This document shows, one piece after another, positions 7,857 through 13,239 of a DNA stretch of 15,099 nt. Under the pieces are notes generated by a model. The model worked only from the letters and a program-made list of their open reading frames with translations, ran no database searches and was not told the DNA's origin. Positions within the stretch are counted from its first letter, which is position 1. Each line of letters opens with the position of its first letter. Made by a program: the position numbers and the translations under genes. Source of the DNA: an uncultured Bacilli bacterium (GTDB lineage Bacteria; Bacillota_I; Bacilli_A; RF39; UBA660); the NCBI GenBank assembly GCA_934141575.1, contig CAKPCJ010000028.1, forward strand, positions 1-15,099. The letters run 5' to 3'.

Positions 7857-7886
7857 AAAAAATAAAGAATTTTTTCTTTATTTTTT
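7857..7886. repeat. Perfect AT-rich inverted repeat upstream of the flippase gene
   Basis: AAAAAATAAAGAA (7857-7869) and TTCTTTATTTTTT (7874-7886) are perfect inverted copies of 13 bp around a TTTT loop, between the comN promoter and the ribosome binding site at 7903. It resembles a weak intrinsic terminator or a leader hairpin, but no gene ends there in either direction. A role in the flippase leader or as a barrier between divergent transcripts is possible. Confidence 0.5.
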
Positions 7887-7896
7887 CTATATATTT

Positions 7897-9207
7897 ATGA
7901 TAGAGGTGGTCATTATAAAAAGTAAATTTGTTTCAACTACATTAATATTACTTATAGGTGGTTTTATAACTAAAATTCTTGGTATGATAATTAAAATTAT
8001 AATGACAAGAATAATAGGAACGAATGGTATTGGATTATACATGCTTATAATGCCCACGTTTAACCTATTTATAACAATATGTCAATTAGGATTCCCTATT
8101 GCTATAAGTAAGTTAGTTGCAGAGGATAAAAACAATAATAAACAAATAGTATTTTCAAGTACTATTTTTTCGTGTTTTCTAAATGCCACATTGATAATTT
8201 TGATAATAGCAATTGCACCTATTATTTCAAAATATTTACTTCATAACACTGATACATATTACTCAATAGTAGCAATATCGTTAACATTACCTTTTATAAG
8301 TATTTCTAGTATATTAAGGGGATATTTTTTTGGAAAACAAAAGATGTTTCCCCATATATTCTCAAACTGTTTTGAACAGGTATTAAGATTAATAATAATA
8401 CTTTTAGTTATACCTTATTTAATTCCAAAAGGTATTCCAATTGCTGTTGCAGGTATCGTTTTAACTAATATTATAAGTGAACTTGCATCTATATTAATAT
8501 TATTTTTCTTTGTTCCAAAAAACTTTAAAGTTACTAAAAATGAATTAAAATATAACAAAGATGCAATGAAAGATGTATTAAATATTAGTTTGCCAACTAC
8601 TTCATCTAGAATAATAGGATCTATCGGATATTTTTTTGAACCAATTATTCTTACATCCACTCTTCTTATGTGTGGTTATTCAAATGATTTTATAGTTAGT
8701 GAATATGGAATTATAAATGGATATGCATTGCAACTTTTACTATTGCCATCATTTTTTACACTAGCAATATCTCAAGCACTTCTTCCTGTTGTAAGTAAGT
8801 CATACAGTAAAGGTAATATAGGTTATACGTCTTCAAAAATAAAACAAGCAATTTTCTTTTCTTTATTAATTGGTATTCCAGCAACTATTCTTTTTATGGC
8901 ATTTCCTGAGTTTTTCCTAAATTTAATTTACAATACAAATGAGGGAGTTCAATATATAAGATTTTTAGCACCAATATGTATTCTTCACTATATACAATCC
9001 CCCCTAAGCAGTTCTCTTCAGGCCATGGGAAAATCTAAAGATGCAATGTATGGAACAATTCTTGGAATTGTCATAAGAACATCATTACTATTTATACTCT
9101 CAACCTTACATATAGGAATGTGGGGACTTGTAATTGCTACTGGCGTTAACATAGTATTTGTTACTATATTTGATTTATCTAGAGTAAGAAAGCATCTAAA
9201 ATCTTAA
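7897..9207 (+). CDS. SpoVB/YtgP-like polysaccharide (lipid-linked precursor) flippase
   Basis: A 436-residue, almost entirely hydrophobic protein of the MOP exporter superfamily (MATE/MurJ/SpoVB group). The N-terminus shows the family pattern: LIGGFITKILGMI (19-31), TRIIGTNGIGLYMLIMP (37-53) and QLGFPIAISKLVAED (63-77). A second half-like segment begins near 225 (LNISLPTTSSRII), as expected from the internal pseudo-duplication. About 12 helices fit the length, fewer than the roughly 14 of SpoVB (about 510-520 residues). Such proteins flip lipid-linked cell wall or surface polysaccharide precursors. The neighbours (DUF421, YrzE, ComN, SecDF) are those of spoVB in Bacillus subtilis. ATG 7897 is given as the start because it is the only standard one, but the ribosome binding site favours ATA 7915. 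The stop overlaps the convergent DUF421 stop. Confidence 0.88.
   Translation: MIEVVIIKSKFVSTTLILLIGGFITKILGMIIKIIMTRIIGTNGIGLYMLIMPTFNLFITICQLGFPIAISKLVAEDKNNNKQIVFSSTIFSCFLNATLIILIIAIAPIISKYLLHNTDTYYSIVAISLTLPFISISSILRGYFFGKQKMFPHIFSNCFEQVLRLIIILLVIPYLIPKGIPIAVAGIVLTNIISELASILILFFFVPKNFKVTKNELKYNKDAMKDVLNISLPTTSSRIIGSIGYFFEPIILTSTLLMCGYSNDFIVSEYGIINGYALQLLLLPSFFTLAISQALLPVVSKSYSKGNIGYTSSKIKQAIFFSLLIGIPATILFMAFPEFFLNLIYNTNEGVQYIRFLAPICILHYIQSPLSSSLQAMGKSKDAMYGTILGIVIRTSLLFILSTLHIGMWGLVIATGVNIVFVTIFDLSRVRKHLKS
7902..7917 (+). promoter_or_regulatory. Ribosome binding site pointing to an ATA start codon
   Basis: AGAGGTG (7902-7908) closely matches the anti-Shine-Dalgarno complement. It lies inside the reading frame opened by ATG 7897 and is followed, 8 nt after GAGG, by ATA (7915-7917) and then AAA AGT AAA TTT. 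Family members typically begin with a Met-Lys-Lys-Ser-type N-terminus right there, so this site suggests initiation at ATA 7915, or ATT 7912 with 5-nt spacing, rather than at ATG 7897. Confidence 0.5.
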
Positions 9208-9860
9208 GCATTTTTCTTTACTTCACTCTTTTTTATTATGTAGACTGTTTCTTTACCATAAAATGCATAAAACACATCACTTAATGCTACTTTGTTTTTA
9301 GTCAGTATTTCATATAGCCATTCATCATCTTTTTTTAGTTCTTTTAATGTATTTCTATTAATTTTTCCATCTAAAACTAACGGCATTGGATATGGGGTAC
9401 TTTCTTTATTCTTGCTATAAGGAAATACAGATAGGTTTCCATCACCTTCTAAAATTGCGTATTCTACTTCTTCTATAGAGCGAACACTATTACTTCTTAA
9501 TTCGGTTAAAAGTTCATCTAAGGCGTAACGTTGTTTTACCATTTCTTTGAATATCAATTTACCATTTTTAATAATGACACTTGGTTTTTCGTGCATTATG
9601 CTGTTTAATCTCGGCATTTTTAATGATAAGTATGTAAAAATTACTTCCAATAAAACAAGCGTTAAAATGGGCATAATTGATATCCAAATGCTTTGTTTAT
9701 TGTTTTCTATTGCAATTGCTATTATCTGTGAAATTAGCAAAGAAACACTTAAATCAATTATGCCTAATTGTCCTACTTCTCTTTTACCCATTATTTTATA
9801 TATGAGTAGTAGAAAAATATAAAAAAAGGTTGATCTTAATACAACAATTAATATTTCCAT
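9204..9860 (-). CDS. DUF421 (YetF/YrbG-like) membrane protein
   Basis: A 218-residue protein with three N-terminal helices (about 5-22, 32-50, 57-78), the first followed by the family signature KIMGKREVGQLGIIDL (22-37), then a cytoplasmic domain with KPSVIIKNGKL, RYALDELLTELR, VEYAILEGDGNLSVF and PMPLVLDGKI. This matches the DUF421/YcaP family; the B. subtilis homologue next to spoVB is YrbG. Family members have been tied to spore germination or membrane roles without a known reaction. ATG 9860 has AGGTGAT upstream. The gene is convergent with the flippase; the TTAA at 9204-9207 supplies both stop codons. No convincing promoter was found in the short upstream gap. Confidence 0.9.
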   Translation of the reverse strand: MEILIVVLRSTFFYIFLLLIYKIMGKREVGQLGIIDLSVSLLISQIIAIAIENNKQSIWISIMPILTLVLLEVIFTYLSLKMPRLNSIMHEKPSVIIKNGKLIFKEMVKQRYALDELLTELRSNSVRSIEEVEYAILEGDGNLSVFPYSKNKESTPYPMPLVLDGKINRNTLKELKKDDEWLYEILTKNKVALSDVFYAFYGKETVYIIKKSEVKKNA

Positions 9861-9932
9861 ATTATCACCTATTTATTTATGTACTTATCATATAAATTTT
9901 ATTCAATTAATATAATTAATTAGGGTGATTAT

Positions 9933-10307
9933 ATGGTTTTAAAAAAATATTTAAAATCAATAATAGGTGCTTTTGCTATTATTGTTGGTAGTATGTTGTT
10001 GGTAGCCTTACTTCATTATTTTGGAATAATAAATAATTTCTTCGTTAATTTATTTAAACTAATAACGATATTTGCTGCTTTATTTTATGGTGGATTCATT
10101 ATGGGAAAATATAGCGTTAAACGTGGATATTTAGCAGGTATAATAGCAGGTGCAATTATAGACTTAATTCTGATTGTATATAGTATTATTGTTAAAAATT
10201 CAATTTCTTTTAAATTAATATTGTTTTATATAATACTTCTAGCTATATCTGCAGTCGGTGGAATGGTTGGAATTGGAAAAAGTTCTCTTGCAGATCAAAA
10301 AAAATAA
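9933..10307 (+). CDS. YrzE/TIGR04086 family four-helix membrane protein
   Basis: A 124-residue protein with four helices at about 10-32, 36-58, 65-87 and 92-113. The glycine-rich segments AALFYGGFIMGKYSVKRGYLAGIIAGAIID (split around 48-77) and the ending ISAVGGMVGIG are typical of the TIGR04086 (YrzE, DUF3792) family, which in Firmicutes sits near yajC/secDF and spoVB. Its function is unknown; conserved placement suggests a link to the export or envelope machinery. ATG 9933 has GGGTGAT directly upstream. A TATAAT at 9911-9916 could be its -10 but has no good -35. The stop codon lies in the left arm of a bidirectional terminator. Confidence 0.85.
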   Translation: MVLKKYLKSIIGAFAIIVGSMLLVALLHYFGIINNFFVNLFKLITIFAALFYGGFIMGKYSVKRGYLAGIIAGAIIDLILIVYSIIVKNSISFKLILFYIILLAISAVGGMVGIGKSSLADQKK

Positions 10308-10332
10308 GTTCTTCAATAGAAGAGCTTATTTT
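10297..10332. terminator. Bidirectional terminator between yrzE-like gene and ftsAZ operon
   Basis: AAAATAAGTTCTTC (10301-10314) pairs with GAAGAGCTTATTTT (10319-10332) around an AATA loop: 14 bp with a single G-T wobble in the top-strand RNA. A-tract on the left and T-tract on the right make it usable in both directions. It contains the stop codons of both convergent genes. Confidence 0.85.
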
Positions 10333-10730
10333 AATTCACCTAATATACTATTTATTTGATCTTCTTTATCACAGCCAGACCATATAATAGCACCAATTCC
10401 ATTTGTCACGGTTGCTACTATATATTGACCTTCGTATTCTTTTGACCTAAGTGCTCCCATTTCAACTGCCTCTTTGTAAAAGTCAGTTTCTATATTGTAT
10501 CTATATATATCTACGATACATGAAGCATTGTTTATATTGTATTGCCAAGCCTCTAGTGCATAATAATTATCTTTGTTTATTTCAACTTTAGAAAACTCTA
10601 TATTATTTTCTTTTAGCTTTGCATCTATCTTCTCATATATTTTTGAGTTATCTTCTGGTTTATTTGCTTTAATTTCGTTACAACCGGTTAGTGCTAAACA
10701 AGCAATTAATATAAAAACTAATTTTTTCAT
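10326..10730 (-). CDS. Small lipoprotein of unknown function, third gene of the ftsAZ operon
   Basis: A 134-residue protein with a clear lipoprotein signal: MKK, a hydrophobic core, and the lipobox LTGC with the lipidated Cys at residue 17. The mature part is about 118 residues, begins with a charged helix (about 25-50) and continues with beta-like segments including SCIVDIYRYN (69-78) and YIVATVTNGIGAIIWSGC. I do not recognise the family. It would be anchored on the outer face of the membrane. ATG 10730 is preceded by TTGGAGAT. It starts 11 nt after the ftsZ stop with no terminator between, so it is probably cotranscribed with ftsZ; a role in the cell envelope or division is only suggested by this context. 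Confidence 0.85.
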   Translation of the reverse strand: MKKLVFILIACLALTGCNEIKANKPEDNSKIYEKIDAKLKENNIEFSKVEINKDNYYALEAWQYNINNASCIVDIYRYNIETDFYKEAVEMGALRSKEYEGQYIVATVTNGIGAIIWSGCDKEDQINSILGELK

Positions 10731-10741
10731 ATTATCTCCAA

Positions 10742-11842
10742 TTATAAATTGTATTTTTTATTTCTTAGGAATGGTGGTATATCTATTTCAGAAGTATCAT
10801 CATCGTCGTCATCATTGTTTGAAATTGGAATTTGTTGTTTTGGTGACTCCTTCTTTATTTCTCCATATGTGTGATATAAAGGTTCTGTCTGTTTTTCAAA
10901 ACCAGTTGCTATTACTGTAACAATTACTTCATCGTTTAAGTTTTCATTTATTACTGCACCGAATATTGTATTCATATCAGTGTTTGCTGCACTTCTTACA
11001 ACCTCTGCAGCATCTTCTGCTTCAAATAATGTTAATGAATTACCACCAGTTATATTTATAATAGCATCTGTTGCACCAGATATTGATGTTTCTAGCAATG
11101 GGCTTGTAACTGCTTGTTTTGCAGCTTCTATGGCTCTGTTTTCTCCTACGCCAAGTCCTATACCTATAAGAGCATTTCCTCTTTTTTCCATAACAGCTTT
11201 AACATCTGCAAAATCTAGGTTTACTAAACCTGCTACGGCTATAAGATCTGATATTGATTGTACACCTCTTCTTAGAATAGTATCAACTTCCTTAAATGCG
11301 TCTAGCATTGGTGTGTTCCTATCTATCATATCTCTTAATCTATCATTAGATATAACTATTAAGGTATCAACATATTTTTTTAATTCTTCTAATCCAGCAA
11401 TTGCTTGTTCCATTCTTTTTCTACCTTCAAAGCCAAAAGGTTTTGTTACTATTCCGACAGTAAGAGCTCCTGCATTTTGGGCAATTTCTGCTACTACTGG
11501 AGCTGCTCCAGTACCAGTACCTCCTCCCATACCACAAGTTACAAATACCATATCAGCGCCAGCAATTACTTCTTCTATTTCTGCCTTTGATTCAACTGCT
11601 GCTTCGCGTCCTACTTCTGGGTTAGCTCCTGCTCCCAAACCTTCAGTTACCTTTTTGCCTATCTGTAACTTTATTTCTGCTTTGGAGTTATTTAATACTT
11701 GCAAATCAGTATTTGCAACAATAAATTCAACGCCTTGAACTCCAGATTCAATCATCCTATTAACAGCGTTACAACCAGCTCCACCTACACCGACTACCTT
11801 TATTTTAGCAATCTGATCCATTTCTAATCCTAATCCAAACAT
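10742..11842 (-). CDS. ftsZ: Cell division GTPase FtsZ
   Basis: The tubulin homologue that polymerises at midcell and organises septum synthesis. At 366 residues it is slightly shorter than the B. subtilis protein (382). The N-terminal GTPase domain has VGVGGAGCNAVNRMI (17-31), the tubulin signature GGGTGTG (106-112) and RNTPML; the T7 catalytic loop is NLDFADV (208-214). The core ends near 315 and is followed by a very short linker of about 35 residues with a run of six Asp (344-349), then the conserved C-terminal peptide DIPPFLRNKK (354-363), which binds FtsA and other partners. ATG 11842 follows an AAGGAGG site by 6 nt. That site contains the ftsA stop codon, so ftsA and ftsZ are tightly linked. 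Confidence 0.99.
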   Translation of the reverse strand: MFGLGLEMDQIAKIKVVGVGGAGCNAVNRMIESGVQGVEFIVANTDLQVLNNSKAEIKLQIGKKVTEGLGAGANPEVGREAAVESKAEIEEVIAGADMVFVTCGMGGGTGTGAAPVVAEIAQNAGALTVGIVTKPFGFEGRKRMEQAIAGLEELKKYVDTLIVISNDRLRDMIDRNTPMLDAFKEVDTILRRGVQSISDLIAVAGLVNLDFADVKAVMEKRGNALIGIGLGVGENRAIEAAKQAVTSPLLETSISGATDAIINITGGNSLTLFEAEDAAEVVRSAANTDMNTIFGAVINENLNDEVIVTVIATGFEKQTEPLYHTYGEIKKESPKQQIPISNNDDDDDDTSEIDIPPFLRNKKYNL

Positions 11843-11853
11843 GTATGTCCTCC

Positions 11854-13122
11854 TTAATTATCAAAAAAATAACCAAAAACCTTGCCTAATATAGATCTAT
11901 TAGAAAAATTTGTAATTTTCTTCTTATTAGATATCAAATCATCCTCATCCGATTGACTAACCATAGAATAATTTGGTTTACCTCTCAAATCTACTTTTTC
12001 ATCAAAAAACTTTATCATACCAGAGCAACTAGAAAATTGATTTTTCCTAATTCCTAGTGTTTTTAGACTAACTGGCGCTATTCCAGGTCCAAAGACTTCA
12101 TCAACTGCAGCCTTAAAACCAAACATTTCGCTAACGCCTCCGGTTATAATTATATAACTTATTTCTTTATTTGTTAATACTTTTAATTCTTTTTTTGCAA
12201 ATTTTAATATTTCCAAAACTCTTTCCATAACTACTTCTGATATCTCATATTGATTTATTTTAATCATTTCGCCATTTATATTTGATAGTTCTGTGATTTC
12301 GTTAGATGATGCATAGCGCTTGTGAGCTATTGCAAAAGTTTCTTTAAGCTTCCTTGCCTCTAGTAAATCAACTTTGAAAATGTATTTTATATCATTATCT
12401 ATATTTTTGCCACCTACATTTATAATACTCGTTTTGGCTAAAATTCCTTTTATAAATAGTGAAACAGTTGTATTATCACTTCCAATATTTATAACGGCTG
12501 ATATGCTATCATCAATCTTATCATCTTTGAATTCATAATAGTCTCCAATAGAATTAAAAGTTATATCTTTTACATCAAGTCCCATTGCAGTAAGTAGACT
12601 AACAACTGAATGAACATTTATTTTTGGTGTTGTTACAACTACTGTTTTAACACCTAATTTTTTGCATCTTTTGCCTTTTGGATCCTTAACTGGGTGATCT
12701 ATATCGTCTAAATAAAATTCTATTGGTAAAATATTTACAAGTTCTCTATCTTCTGGAATCTTATTGTATCCTACATTTTGTAATACATTTAATACATCTT
12801 TACCCATAACGGTGGGAATTCCTTCCATATTTTCATCTTTCCTTAAGTCTATAAATGCTGTTCCTACGGAAAAGTCCGCACCATATGAAGGAACACTTGC
12901 TAATACTTTGTGCACTTTTATTCCCAACATACTTTCTACTTCCTGAATAGCTTTTCTTATACAAATACTCGCTTCATTAGCATCTACTATTAACCCTTTT
13001 TTTATTCCACTTGATTTTACAGTTGAAGAAGCCAATACGTTCATTTTACCCTTGTATAATTCGCATACTAATACTTTTACTGTATCCGAACCAATGTCAA
13101 TACTTGTATATATCTTTTTCAA
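11854..13122 (-). CDS. ftsA: Cell division actin-like protein FtsA
   Basis: The membrane tether and partner of FtsZ, 422 residues, of usual length. It has the actin fold with the phosphate-1 loop SIDIGSDTVKV (7-17), the FtsA-specific 1C (SHS2) region about 80-165, phosphate-2 loop INIGSDNTTV (211-220), adenosine motif IIITGGVSEMFG (324-335) and a C-terminal amphipathic membrane helix SILGKVFGYFF (410-420) after a charged linker. The phosphate-2 loop has Asn where the family usually has Asp. The start is TTG 13122, set by GGGAGG (13131-13136) 8 nt upstream; the weaker TTG start against ATG for FtsZ fits the usual excess of FtsZ. The gene is first in the ftsA-ftsZ-lipoprotein operon. No ftsQ/divIB or mra genes lie beside it. 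Confidence 0.97.
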   Translation of the reverse strand: MKKIYTSIDIGSDTVKVLVCELYKGKMNVLASSTVKSSGIKKGLIVDANEASICIRKAIQEVESMLGIKVHKVLASVPSYGADFSVGTAFIDLRKDENMEGIPTVMGKDVLNVLQNVGYNKIPEDRELVNILPIEFYLDDIDHPVKDPKGKRCKKLGVKTVVVTTPKINVHSVVSLLTAMGLDVKDITFNSIGDYYEFKDDKIDDSISAVINIGSDNTTVSLFIKGILAKTSIINVGGKNIDNDIKYIFKVDLLEARKLKETFAIAHKRYASSNEITELSNINGEMIKINQYEISEVVMERVLEILKFAKKELKVLTNKEISYIIITGGVSEMFGFKAAVDEVFGPGIAPVSLKTLGIRKNQFSSCSGMIKFFDEKVDLRGKPNYSMVSQSDEDDLISNKKKITNFSNRSILGKVFGYFFDN

Positions 13123-13146
13123 GGTATCAGCCTCCCTATATTAAAT

Positions 13147-13174
13147 ATTATACTATAATAATCTTAAAAATCAA
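13147..13174 (-). promoter_or_regulatory. Probable promoter of the ftsA-ftsZ-lipoprotein operon
   Basis: On the minus strand TTGATT (13169-13174) precedes TATAAT (13147-13152) with a 16-base spacer. The start would be near 13140, giving a leader of about 18 nt with the GGGAGG ribosome binding site. It lies between the terminator at 13202-13234 and ftsA. Confidence 0.6.
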
Positions 13175-13201
13175 ATAGAATTTTAATAATTATTAGTCAA
13201 T

Positions 13202-13234
13202 AAAAAAAGAATATAATTTTGGTTATATTCTTTT
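13202..13234 (-). terminator. Rho-independent terminator of the Cys-rich surface protein gene
   Basis: AAAAGAATATAA (13205-13216) and TTATATTCTTTT (13223-13234) make a perfect 12-bp stem with a 6-nt loop, followed on the minus strand by seven T (complement of 13202-13208). It begins 5 bases past the stop codon of the surface protein gene and separates it from ftsA. Confidence 0.8.
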
Positions 13235-13239
13235 AAAAT

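Noticed and set aside
9905..9921. Near-palindromic AATTAAT...ATTAATT as an operator between DUF421 and yrzE-like genes
   Set aside because: The arms do not match exactly and such sequences are common by chance in DNA this AT-rich.
10980..11738. 252-codon open frame on the plus strand inside ftsZ
   Set aside because: Antisense to the highly conserved ftsZ coding sequence; long only because the ftsZ codons leave few stops on the other strand. No family resemblance.
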